From Planctomycetota bacterium (GTDB taxonomy: Bacteria > Planctomycetota > Phycisphaerae > WQYP01): 41,981 nucleotides of DNA. Below are positions 33,792 to 40,973 of this stretch, piece after piece (within the stretch, counting starts at the first letter, position 1; each line of letters begins with the position of its first letter). The notes under the pieces are model-generated. The model did no database searches and had not been told where the DNA came from. It saw only the letters and a program-made list of their open reading frames with translations. Position numbers and translations under genes: made by a program. The stretch lies in NCBI GenBank assembly GCA_021827645.1, contig JAKAVA010000037.1:1-41981 (forward strand), read 5' to 3'.

Positions 33792-35276
33792 TTGTTACTG
33801 GAAACCATTTTAGAGCAGGGCCGCCGTCGCAGACGCGAGACGGCAATTGTCGATGATCGCGGCGAGGTGAGCTTTTCGCAATTGCGGGCGGCCGGAAGCA
33901 TCATGCTGGGGCATATCAATCGGTCCCGCCGACCCACAGAGCGGATCGGTATCCTCATCCCGCAATCCGCGGGGTGTGCCATCGCGTTCCTGGCCGCCCG
34001 GCTATCCAACCGGGTGGCGGTCATGTTGAATTTTCTGCTAAAACCGGCCGAGCTGGTGGACATCTGCCGCGATGCTCAATTGGAAGTTGTGATCAGCATT
34101 ACGTATTTCAAAGAACATAATGAGGCACTCGCGCAGGCGGGCTTGGAGGTGATGTTGATGGATCAACTCTCCTTCCGCCGAATTCCCTGGCCGCGTCGCA
34201 GACCGCATCGAAAACCTGATGATGTGGCGGTAATTCTCCATACCAGCGGCACATCTTCCTCGCCCAAAGGTGTCATGCTGACGAATGAAAATCTGGATTC
34301 CAATGCCCATGCCTCCATTGCCCACGCCCGCTTTAACCAGCAGATGACCTTTCTCGGTGTGCTGCCGATGTTTCACGCGCTGGGGCTTATGGCCACCTGC
34401 CTGATCCCGCTGAGTTTGGGTTGCAAAGTCATTTACATTGCAAGATTTAATCCGTCCGCGGTCGTCGATGCCGTGCGCAAACACCAAGTACAGGTATTGG
34501 TGGCGGTGCCGACGATGTATGCCCTTCTGGCCCATTCCAAGGCCGCATCGCGCGAGGCCTTGGCGAGCGTGAAATACGCCATCAGCGGAGGCGAACCCCT
34601 CCCCGTCGCGCTGATCGGTGAATACCAGGATCGTTTCGGCATTCCGCTGCTCGAAGGCTTCGGCCTGACGGAAACCTCACCCATGGTGTCATTTAACGTG
34701 CCTTGGGCGTGGAAAGCCGGCTCCGTCGGTCGCCCCATTTCCGGGGTGGATATTAAAATTGCGGACGATCAGGGAAATGAGATAAGCGACGGCGGCTCGG
34801 GAGAACTTTGGGTTCGCGGGCCGAATGTGATGAAGGGGTATTTCAATCGGCCGCAGGAAACGGCGGAAGTGCTGACGCCTGACGGTTGGTTTAAGACGGG
34901 GGATATCGCCCGCCGGGATAGTGACGGTTTTCTCTATATCACCGGGCGTAAAAAGGAACTGATCATCATGGGGGGAGAAAAAATCGTCCCCGCGCAGATC
35001 GAGGAAGTCCTTCGGAAATTTCCCGGCGTAGTGCTTGCGGCCGTCATTGGTGTGAAAGATCCGCAGCGAGGTGAAGCGCCGGTCGCTTTTATTCAATGGA
35101 ATCCCGATGTGCCATCCAAACCCACACCGCAGGAACTCCGGGCATTTGTCTGCCGGTCGTTGGCGGCTTATAAGGCTCCGCGGGAGTTTTATTATGTTAA
35201 CGAAATGCCCCGTACTCCCACCGGAAAGATTTCTAAAAGGCATCTTGCCGTGCCGCCCCAAGAGCAGTGCGCATAG
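33792..35276 (+). CDS. AMP-forming acyl-CoA/acyl-acid ligase
   Basis: An enzyme of 494 residues in the ANL superfamily. The nucleotide loop TSGTSSSPKG is at 151-160. Further motifs are GFGLTETSPMVSFN, WFKTGDIARRDSDGFLYITG followed by RKKELIIMGG, and the C-terminal lysine motif PTGKISKRHL. It activates a carboxylic acid, most likely a fatty acid, as acyl-AMP and probably passes it to CoA. Substrate choice cannot be read from the sequence. TTG is the start chosen: GGAG lies six bases upstream and no ATG is available at the right place. It is convergent with the protease gene. Confidence 0.88.
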   Translation: MLLETILEQGRRRRRETAIVDDRGEVSFSQLRAAGSIMLGHINRSRRPTERIGILIPQSAGCAIAFLAARLSNRVAVMLNFLLKPAELVDICRDAQLEVVISITYFKEHNEALAQAGLEVMLMDQLSFRRIPWPRRRPHRKPDDVAVILHTSGTSSSPKGVMLTNENLDSNAHASIAHARFNQQMTFLGVLPMFHALGLMATCLIPLSLGCKVIYIARFNPSAVVDAVRKHQVQVLVAVPTMYALLAHSKAASREALASVKYAISGGEPLPVALIGEYQDRFGIPLLEGFGLTETSPMVSFNVPWAWKAGSVGRPISGVDIKIADDQGNEISDGGSGELWVRGPNVMKGYFNRPQETAEVLTPDGWFKTGDIARRDSDGFLYITGRKKELIIMGGEKIVPAQIEEVLRKFPGVVLAAVIGVKDPQRGEAPVAFIQWNPDVPSKPTPQELRAFVCRSLAAYKAPREFYYVNEMPRTPTGKISKRHLAVPPQEQCA

Positions 35277-35289
35277 CGAACGTGCCGTA

Positions 35290-35313
35290 TCTCGCATCGG
35301 CCCGATGCAGAGA
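35290..35313. terminator. Shared hairpin between convergent genes
   Basis: TCTCGCATCG GCC CGATGCAGAGA folds into a ten-pair stem with one bulged A. It lies between the stop codons of the ligase gene and the protease gene and could serve both strands. It has no long U-run. Confidence 0.4.
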
Positions 35314-36255
35314 TCAATGCGGCGCGGTATCCCCCGGCGTACCGGCATCAACCGTTGCGACCGTCAGCCAGTCCGCAATCGGATGGGTGGAATGGCACAT
35401 GCCGCAGGTAATGGGTACATGGGTATAGCGCTGTCCGCACCCGGGACAGACGGCGTGGGCGGCGAAGATATCAAATTGAGTGTTGCATTGCGGGCACTTG
35501 ATGTTCAATCCCGCCGGCGGGCTGTTCTGACACTGCGGGCAATGGCAGTCTGAATGAACCGCCGGAACATTCTGGCTCCGACCGGCATTGACATACGCCC
35601 GGCGGGCGGTAAAGAAGAGGAAACCCATAATCAGAATGGCGTAAATATTATTTGCAATCCCCCCTTGTGATAAAAGCAGGATCAGCAGGCCCAGCGAGCC
35701 GATCATGCCGATGGCGGCGGCGATGCGAATCGCCCTGACCTCCTTCATGAACAACCAGAGGATGCTGGAGAGTATCTGTCCTCCGTCAAGCGGATAAATC
35801 GGCAAGATATTGAAAATCAACAGAACAATATTCATGAGCTGCATGGCGGCAAGGAAGTGAATCACATTGAGATTCAGACTCGCGTGGTCGGCTGCCGCCA
35901 GCCGATTCAGGCCGTAAAATACGGGCACCAGCACCACGTTAACCAGCGGACCGGCCGCGATGGCCCACAGCGTGGCGAGCGGCCGTCGTGGGGCATTGAC
36001 AAAAGCGATGCCGCCGAACGGCCAGAGGATAATCGTATCGGCCTTGCCGCCCACACTGCGGGTCGCCAGTGCATGGCCGAATTCATGCGTTAAGACAATG
36101 GCAAAAAGCCCAAGTGCCTCGGCATAATTCCATACCGGACTCGAGTACCGTTCAAGGGGAGACTGGGCAAAGAACCACAGAGCCAGAAACCATGTGTAAT
36201 GCAGGTAAACCGTGATACCCGCCACACGAAAAAGCTTAAATGCGCCACGGAACAT
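35314..36255 (-). CDS. Site-2 protease (M50) with C-terminal zinc ribbons
   Basis: A membrane metalloprotease of 313 residues with six or so helices. HEFGH at 57-61 holds the two zinc-binding His and the catalytic Glu. NILPIYPLDGG places the third zinc ligand at Asp157. It belongs to the SpoIVFB/Rip-like branch without CBS or PDZ domains. After the last helix there are about 80 residues with paired cysteines (CPQCQ, CPQCN, CPGC, CGMC), forming two zinc ribbons on the cytoplasmic side. Site-2 proteases cut membrane-bound regulators such as anti-sigma factors; the zinc ribbons may recruit the substrate. No substrate gene adjoins. Confidence 0.9.
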   Translation of the reverse strand: MFRGAFKLFRVAGITVYLHYTWFLALWFFAQSPLERYSSPVWNYAEALGLFAIVLTHEFGHALATRSVGGKADTIILWPFGGIAFVNAPRRPLATLWAIAAGPLVNVVLVPVFYGLNRLAAADHASLNLNVIHFLAAMQLMNIVLLIFNILPIYPLDGGQILSSILWLFMKEVRAIRIAAAIGMIGSLGLLILLLSQGGIANNIYAILIMGFLFFTARRAYVNAGRSQNVPAVHSDCHCPQCQNSPPAGLNIKCPQCNTQFDIFAAHAVCPGCGQRYTHVPITCGMCHSTHPIADWLTVATVDAGTPGDTAPH

Positions 36256-36432
36256 GGATGATCCTCAACCAAATCTGTGCACCAAGCGAGCTCTCGTGCG
36301 GTGCCGCACGGCGGCAACTGCCCCATTTATCACGTCGGCCGGGCGCCCATACCGCCATACCACTATAGGGCAGATTGCGGCAAATGGCGCCCCGCGCCGC
36401 GAGCACAGGGGATTCACGATCAGGGCAAATGT

Positions 36433-36455
36433 CAGCCGGCGGGTTTAATCCGCCG
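36433..36455 (+). repeat. Palindromic repeat B, copy 3
   Basis: CCGGCGGG TTTAA TCCGCCGG at 36435-36455. Compared with copies 1 and 2, the fifth base pair is C-G in place of T-A, so pairing is kept. The closing pair is G-T. The GATGGTCG tail of the other copies is not obvious here. Confidence 0.7.
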
Positions 36456-36611
36456 GTCACCCCATTGGTGAAGACAGGTGCTAACCGCAGAAGGCTCAGA
36501 GGCTCGCAGAGGCTTGGGGGGGGCGTCTCGTCCGCTTCTGGAATTTCTTCGCGCCCGCCGCCGCTCCGTGCGAGATCAGGTTTCATGCCTGCGGCATGAT
36601 GTCATTTACTT

Positions 36612-36640
36612 TTTTCTCACACCAAGGGTTGAAGACACGA
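36612..36640 (+). repeat. Dispersed repeat D, inverted copy
   Basis: CTCACACCAAGGGTTGAAGA followed by CACGAAG. The first twelve bases are identical to the reverse of the copy at 3299. It faces the copy at 36798. Confidence 0.55.
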
Positions 36641-36713
36641 AGATTCCGTCCCGGAACTCGCTCGCTTTATCGCACCGCCCCGTGCGTCATACAGCCTTGA
36701 TTTGATATTATTT

Positions 36714-36746
36714 TCACCGCAGGGGACGCGGTGGTACGCAGAGGTT
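36714..36746 (+). repeat. Repeat A, copy 2
   Basis: ACCGCAGGGGACGCGGTGGT followed by ACGCAGAGG, with a few substitutions relative to the copies at 3446 and 38139. Confidence 0.65.
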
Positions 36747-36797
36747 TCCGCAGTGAATCCATTAGTTTTATCGTACCGTCTCAGCGATCTTCGTGGC

Positions 36798-36825
36798 TTG
36801 GCGTGAAACATGGGCCGGCGAGGCC
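36798..36825 (-). repeat. Dispersed repeat D, copy 3
   Basis: The plus-strand text is TTGGCGTGAAACATGGGCCG. In reverse its frame reads MFHAKPRRSLRRYDK, comparable with MSHTKARRTPRRFNK at the start of the REase-7-like toxin frame. Confidence 0.55.
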
Positions 36826-36863
36826 GTTCGCTCCGGCTTCGCGTGCCCGTAACGATGTCTCAT

Positions 36864-36898
36864 TAACTGCGACCATAACACGGCCTCAAAATGGTACC
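36864..36898 (+). repeat. Repeat C, copy 2
   Basis: AACTGCGACCATAACACGGC followed by CTCAAAATGG. It is in direct orientation with the copy at 38035, and the two enclose the membrane-protein gene and the Rhs fragment. Confidence 0.65.
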
Positions 36899-36919
36899 CC
36901 TACGCGGAAATTGGTGCGA

Positions 36920-36941
36920 GCGGCCTTGGGCTGAAGGCCGC
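36920..36941 (-). terminator. Hairpin downstream of the membrane-protein gene
   Basis: GCGGCCTT and AAGGCCGC form a perfect eight-pair stem with a six-base loop, about 40 bases past the stop codon of the minus-strand gene. There is no U-run, so termination is uncertain. Confidence 0.35.
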
Positions 36942-36980
36942 ATTCGTGGTGGCAACAGCGGCGCCGCCTCCTTTTCTCCC

Positions 36981-37814
36981 TCAGTCTTTTCTCTTCCCAG
37001 CGAGGCGCTCCAGGGCGGCGATTTCCTCATCGGACATCCCCGGCGAGCCCTGAACCGACGGCGCGGGAAGGTGCGGCTTACCTACCATGTAGCCGTGCCG
37101 GTCGGAACCCGAACAGGGCGAGGAAACGTCCGCGCCGTCCCCCCGCCGCATTTGGTTCCGCAATTCGAGATATTTGGCCACTGCCCGCCAAACCAAGATG
37201 GCACAGCCCGCCAGAAGGATGAATTCGCCCTTGCCAAAGGCCACGCTAACAAAGCCACCCTTGCCCCAGAGGAACCTGCCGTGGCGAAACCAGTTCTGCA
37301 GGCCGGCAACCACCGGGACCAGCGGGATCGCTATGGCGGCAAAAATCACGTAGATGCGGATCTCTTTCCTCGCTATCTCCGCCCGCACCGCAACGGGAGC
37401 CTTGGCCAGTTCACGCTGGCGCTTCATGTACGCCAGGTCGTGATCGATTATCCCCGTCTTCTTCTGGTAAACGAACATGAGCACCAGTATACCCACCAGT
37501 CCGGAGAACAAAGCCAGGAACCCCTCGGGTTGGCCTAGGCAGTGCATGTAGAAGATCGCGCTCGACCCGCCGGCAGCGCAGAGGCCCGCCATGCCCAAGG
37601 CGATACACAGGCCGGGAAGGAAGCTGGGTTTCTTGTCGTACCACAGCCGAAGCCGAGCTCCCAATGGAACGGCGATAACCAGCAACGCGCAGAGGCTCGC
37701 GATGGCCATCACCGCATTGAAAACTGTAGGGTCGGCCGGCGGGCAAGCCGTCGCCAAAACCCACAGGGGTGAGGACAATGGCGGCATGTGTAAGGCCATC
37801 TGCGGTTCCGGCAT
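36981..37814 (-). CDS. Five-helix membrane protein of unknown function
   Basis: A protein of 277 residues from the ATG at 37814. The frame is open for another 18 codons, but this ATG lies only two bases beyond the stop of the Rhs fragment (TGAGCATG) and has GGGGG upstream. Predicted membrane helices lie at about 31-50, 66-90, 97-115, 153-172 and 190-210, with a basic loop between the third and fourth (YMKRQRELAKAPVAVRAEIA). The C-terminus is soluble and ends MSDEEIAALERLAGKRKD, which recalls SHOCT-type tails. I recognise no family. Its place directly behind an Rhs tail, between direct repeats, suggests accessory cargo; an immunity or toxin role would be guesswork. Confidence 0.6.
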   Translation of the reverse strand: MPEPQMALHMPPLSSPLWVLATACPPADPTVFNAVMAIASLCALLVIAVPLGARLRLWYDKKPSFLPGLCIALGMAGLCAAGGSSAIFYMHCLGQPEGFLALFSGLVGILVLMFVYQKKTGIIDHDLAYMKRQRELAKAPVAVRAEIARKEIRIYVIFAAIAIPLVPVVAGLQNWFRHGRFLWGKGGFVSVAFGKGEFILLAGCAILVWRAVAKYLELRNQMRRGDGADVSSPCSGSDRHGYMVGKPHLPAPSVQGSPGMSDEEIAALERLAGKRKD

Positions 37815-37816
37815 GC

Positions 37817-38036
37817 TCAACCCCCGGGTGTGATGGGCTGCCACTGCCCATTGCTGTAAAGTTGCCATCCGGTCACGGTGCCGCTGGTGAAGCTGCCCCA
37901 GTTCTGATCCACGACGCGGCCGAAGCGGTCGAGGCCGACATACTGATCCCCGCCGGAGCCGATGGCGCCGGCGGCGTCGAGCAGGTGGCCGGTGATGTCG
38001 TCCGGCCCGACTTTGCGCCCCTGCATTGATATTCCG
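37817..38036 (-). pseudogene. Rhs protein fragment
   Basis: The frame reads GGDQYVGLDRFGRVVDQNW, the wording found in the core of planctomycete Rhs/YD-repeat proteins, for some 45 to 70 residues, then ends PITPGG and a stop. Full Rhs proteins have more than a thousand residues. On the upstream side the Rhs text stops at repeat C (38035-38062), so the rest of the gene is missing and there is no proper start. It is the only Rhs-core sequence in the window. Confidence 0.65.
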
Positions 38037-38062
38037 CTAACTGTGACCATAACACGGCCCCG
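38035..38062 (+). repeat. Repeat C, copy 3
   Basis: TAACTGTGACCATAACACGG followed by CCCC. It marks the sharp upstream edge of the Rhs fragment and is in direct orientation with the copy at 36864. Confidence 0.6.
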
Positions 38063-38138
38063 ACATTTCAATATCTATGGAGAACGATAACGCGCGGGGC
38101 AGGCGGAATCAAACGGCGGACGAGACGTCCGCCCCCCC

Positions 38139-38184
38139 CAATTTCCTCTGCGTTCCCCTGCGTCCCCTGCGGTAAAATCGGTTT
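38139..38184 (-). repeat. Repeat A, copy 3
   Basis: Read on the minus strand it gives ACCGCAGGGGACGCAGGGGA followed by ACGCAGAGG, identical in the core to copy 1 at 3446, with matching flanks. Confidence 0.75.
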
Positions 38185-38213
38185 GTCGGTTGGCAGTTAT
38201 TAACTGCGGAGGC

Positions 38214-38262
38214 GACTGGCGGATTAAATCCACCGGCTTGCAATCGCGATGGTCGTGATTCA
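38214..38262 (+). repeat. Palindromic repeat B, copy 4
   Basis: CTGGCGGA TTAAA TCCACCGG with a mismatch and a G-T pair in the stem, followed by CTTGCAATCGCGATGGTCG. The tail matches copies 1 and 2. This is the most decayed stem. Confidence 0.65.
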
Positions 38263-38396
38263 TCTGCTCCGCAACGCAGGCAGCATAACCGTGCGTGCGG
38301 CGGTTTTTCCGGGCGTGCAAAAACAGCTTCACACAAGCCGCTCACGGCATGTTCCAAGGCCTTGAGAACAGACCGAGACACGAAGTCGTCTGGCTC

Positions 38397-39413
38397 TTAA
38401 ATTTGAAAATCCGGCGGCAGTTCCTGAACAAATTCGCGTGGCGGGCGATTGCGGTATTGCAGTTCGGGGTGTTTGACGCTCACGCGGGTATTGGCGGGCA
38501 CAGACTGGGTAACAAATACATTTCCATTGATGGTGGCACCGCGCCCGACCACGGTCTCACCCCCGAGAATGCTCGCATTCGGGTAAACCATGACATCGTC
38601 TTCAAGTGTCGGGTGGCGCTTGGAACCGCGCAGACTCTGACCGCCACGTGTGGATAAAGCGCCGAGCGTAACCCCCTGATAAATCTTCACATTCCGCCCG
38701 ATGACGGTGGTTTCGCCGATCACCACGCCCGTTCCGTGATCAATGAAAAAATATTCACCTATCCGCGCACCCGGATGGATATCAATGCCGGTGAGGCTGT
38801 GGGCATATTCGGTCATCGCACGCGGAATCAGCGGCACGCCGAGCCGGTGCAGTTCGTGCGCAACCCGGTAGATGGTAATCGCAAGATAGCCCGGGTAACT
38901 GAAGATGATCTCATCAATGCTGGCGGCTGCCGGGTCGCCGTCAAACGCCGCCTCCGCATCGGTCGCAAGCACGCGCCGGATTTCCGGCAGGGTGCCGAGA
39001 AATTCGTCAACATTGGCCAGCGCCGTCGAATCGCAATCCGGGCATTCCCCTTTTCCACCTCGCTGGTGTTGATGCCGAATGGCACGCCTCACCTGATCAA
39101 AAAGCATGTCGCGCAGGCGGGTGAGCAGCGAATGCACATGGAAGGAAAGGTCCACGCTGCTGAGATTCTGGCGGCCGAAAAAGCCGGGAAAAAGAAGTTC
39201 CCGCAGCAGAGAGCATATCTCGATGATGGTATCGCGGCTGGGCAGATAGTTGGAGCCCACATACGCCGTGGACGGCTGAGATTCGTAGCTGCTGATCAGG
39301 GCATCGGTGAGTTTGCCGATATCTCCGGGAGCTTGTCTCATCAATTGAATATCTCCGTCGGGGGTGATTTCCGCGGCACACCGCCGCCAGACCGCACGGT
39401 GATTATAGCTCAC
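38397..39413 (-). CDS. cysE: Serine O-acetyltransferase
   Basis: A cytosolic enzyme of 338 residues that makes O-acetyl-L-serine from serine and acetyl-CoA for cysteine synthesis. The long N-terminal helical region (to about 190) is the SAT-type head. The C-terminal part is a left-handed beta-helix with hexapeptide repeats: IDIHPGARIGEYFFIDHGTG, VIGETTVIGRNVKIYQGVTL, RHPTLEDDVMVYPNASILGG. His in IDHGTG is the catalytic residue of the family. The frame starts at GTG 39413. An ATG at 39341 with GGAG eleven bases upstream is an alternative, because TATAAT (39402-39407) lies just inside the longer frame. It follows hisA by 15 bases. The C-terminus is longer than that of E. coli CysE. Confidence 0.92.
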   Translation of the reverse strand: MSYNHRAVWRRCAAEITPDGDIQLMRQAPGDIGKLTDALISSYESQPSTAYVGSNYLPSRDTIIEICSLLRELLFPGFFGRQNLSSVDLSFHVHSLLTRLRDMLFDQVRRAIRHQHQRGGKGECPDCDSTALANVDEFLGTLPEIRRVLATDAEAAFDGDPAAASIDEIIFSYPGYLAITIYRVAHELHRLGVPLIPRAMTEYAHSLTGIDIHPGARIGEYFFIDHGTGVVIGETTVIGRNVKIYQGVTLGALSTRGGQSLRGSKRHPTLEDDVMVYPNASILGGETVVGRGATINGNVFVTQSVPANTRVSVKHPELQYRNRPPREFVQELPPDFQI

Positions 39414-39428
39414 CGCGCTTACCCCGGT

Positions 39429-40187
39429 CTAATGCGGGTCTTCCGCCGACGCGGAAGCAAGCACCTGCACCGCCTCGGCAACCTTCAGCGTCCCTTCGTA
39501 AACGGCCCGGCCGACGATGATTCCCGCGATCGGCAGATGCATGAGTTTGCGGATGTCATCGATGGTCGCCACCCCTCCGCTGTGAATGATCGGAATATCG
39601 GGGATCAACGCTGCAAGTTCCGCAGTGGCCTGCACATTGGGGCCGGAGAGCGTGCCATCGCGTGTAATATCGGTATAGTTAATGGCGGCCAGCGGCCACC
39701 GGGCCACGATCCCGGCAATCTGTGCGACCGTCATCGACCGGGCATTACCGCTGGTCCAACCATGCGTGGCGGCCACGCCGTCGCGGGCATCGAGCCCCAG
39801 TGAAATGCGACCGCGGAAGCGTGCATCGTGAACGATCTTTTCAAACCATTCCAGATCGTGAATGGCCCGGGTGCCGAGGATCACACGATCGGCTCCCACG
39901 GCCAGCAGATATTCCATCACCTCTTCGGTGCGAATTCCACCGCCCACCTGCACCTGCATGCCGCTGCGGGTGATTAAGTTTTCAATGATTGCGAGGTTGA
40001 CGGGCTTTCCATCCCGCGCCCCGTCGAGGTCCACCACGTGCAGACGGCGACACCCCGCCTCGCGGAACCTGCCGGCAATATCCAGCGGGTCGACATCATA
40101 AACCGTCTGCTGCAGATAGTCGCCCCGCAGGAGGCGCACCACACGGCCACCACGAAGATCAATAGCCGGATACAATTCAATGGACAC
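39429..40187 (-). CDS. hisA: ProFAR isomerase (histidine biosynthesis)
   Basis: A TIM-barrel enzyme of 252 residues that isomerises N'-ProFAR to PRFAR, the step before HisHF. YPAIDLRGGRVVRL contains the first catalytic Asp (Asp10); the second lies in NYTDITRDGTL. GGGIRTEE, GTRAI, and the phosphate-binding SGGVATIDDI are present. It is distinguished from HisF by these motifs. It lies 35 bases after hisH. Confidence 0.95.
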   Translation of the reverse strand: MSIELYPAIDLRGGRVVRLLRGDYLQQTVYDVDPLDIAGRFREAGCRRLHVVDLDGARDGKPVNLAIIENLITRSGMQVQVGGGIRTEEVMEYLLAVGADRVILGTRAIHDLEWFEKIVHDARFRGRISLGLDARDGVAATHGWTSGNARSMTVAQIAGIVARWPLAAINYTDITRDGTLSGPNVQATAELAALIPDIPIIHSGGVATIDDIRKLMHLPIAGIIVGRAVYEGTLKVAEAVQVLASASAEDPH

Positions 40188-40222
40188 GCTGAGCCGCTCT
40201 CTATAAAAAAGACACGCGAATA

Positions 40223-40843
40223 TTACACACGCAGAAAATTTTCCAGAACCTTGCGGCCCGCCGCCTGGCTCTTTTCCGGATGAAATTGTGTGGCCATGAC
40301 ATTATCGCGGGTGATTGCCGCCGTCACCTTCACTCCGTAATCCGCCGTGGCCGCGACAGTTTTAGGATCTGCGGGTACCACATGGTAGCTGTGCACAAAA
40401 TACATATAGGTGTCGGCCGGGAGACCGGCAAGGAGTGGAGCGCAGTGCGACGGATCAAAATTGAGAGAATTCCACCCCATGTGCGGCACCTTGAGCCGCA
40501 GCGGCGGCTGATCAACTGTCAGGCGAATGCACTGCCCCGGAATAATCGAGAGCCCCCGGTGTTCACCATCTTCGAACCCGGTATCCACCAGCAACTGCAT
40601 CCCCAGGCAGATGCCAAGAAACGCCTTACCCGATGCGATAAACTCAGTGATCGCCGCGTCCATGCCGGTTTTTCGCAGTGCCGCAATGGCGTCGCGGAAG
40701 GCCCCGACGCCGGGCAGGATGATCTTATCCGAGCGCCTGAGCGATTCCGGATCGCTGACAATCTGCACCGGTGCACCGAGAAGAGCCAGCGCCTTGCGGA
40801 CGCTTTCCAGATTCCCCATGCCGTAATCAATGATGGAAATCAT
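40223..40843 (-). CDS. hisH: Imidazole glycerol phosphate synthase glutaminase subunit
   Basis: A class I glutamine amidotransferase of 206 residues that supplies ammonia to HisF. IIDYGMGNLESVRKAL is the HisH start. The triad is Cys79 (LGICLGMQ), His188 and Glu190 (FHPEKSQ). hisF is not in this window; the neighbour is hisA. No strong ribosome binding site precedes the ATG. Confidence 0.95.
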   Translation of the reverse strand: MISIIDYGMGNLESVRKALALLGAPVQIVSDPESLRRSDKIILPGVGAFRDAIAALRKTGMDAAITEFIASGKAFLGICLGMQLLVDTGFEDGEHRGLSIIPGQCIRLTVDQPPLRLKVPHMGWNSLNFDPSHCAPLLAGLPADTYMYFVHSYHVVPADPKTVAATADYGVKVTAAITRDNVMATQFHPEKSQAAGRKVLENFLRV

Positions 40844-40973
40844 GTTTGTTGCGCAGCGCCCCCTGCAGACGCATCGACTCCGGAAAAGCCATCATTCCGC
40901 AACGGGCGACGAACTGCATCGGGCGTTGCAGCGGGAGCTGCCATCCACCGTTGGTCGCTGCGCCAGGTACGGG

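Larger units (their letters stand above)
36256..36980. other. Repeat-rich region between protease and membrane-protein genes
   Basis: No gene is supported. In order it holds palindromic repeat B copy 3 (36433-36455), a decayed repeat-A-like stretch (36481-36510), two opposed copies of repeat D (about 36612-36640 and 36798-36825), repeat A copy 2 (36714-36746), repeat C copy 2 (36864-36898) and a perfect hairpin (36920-36941). Confidence 0.7.
38063..38396. other. Repeat-bearing gap between Rhs fragment and cysE
   Basis: No gene is supported. It holds a hairpin GGCGGAC GAGAC GTCCGCC (38115-38133), repeat A copy 3 (38139-38184) and palindromic repeat B copy 4 (38214-38262). The rest, up to the cysE stop, shows nothing I recognise. 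Confidence 0.65.

Noticed and set aside
33674-33856. Short plus-strand frame before the acyl ligase
   Set aside because: It overlaps the start of the ligase, has no domain, and the ligase has its own TTG with GGAG.
36236-36586. Frames in the repeat-rich region and at 38075-38332
   Set aside because: Their text is made of repeats A, B and D; no native domain is present.
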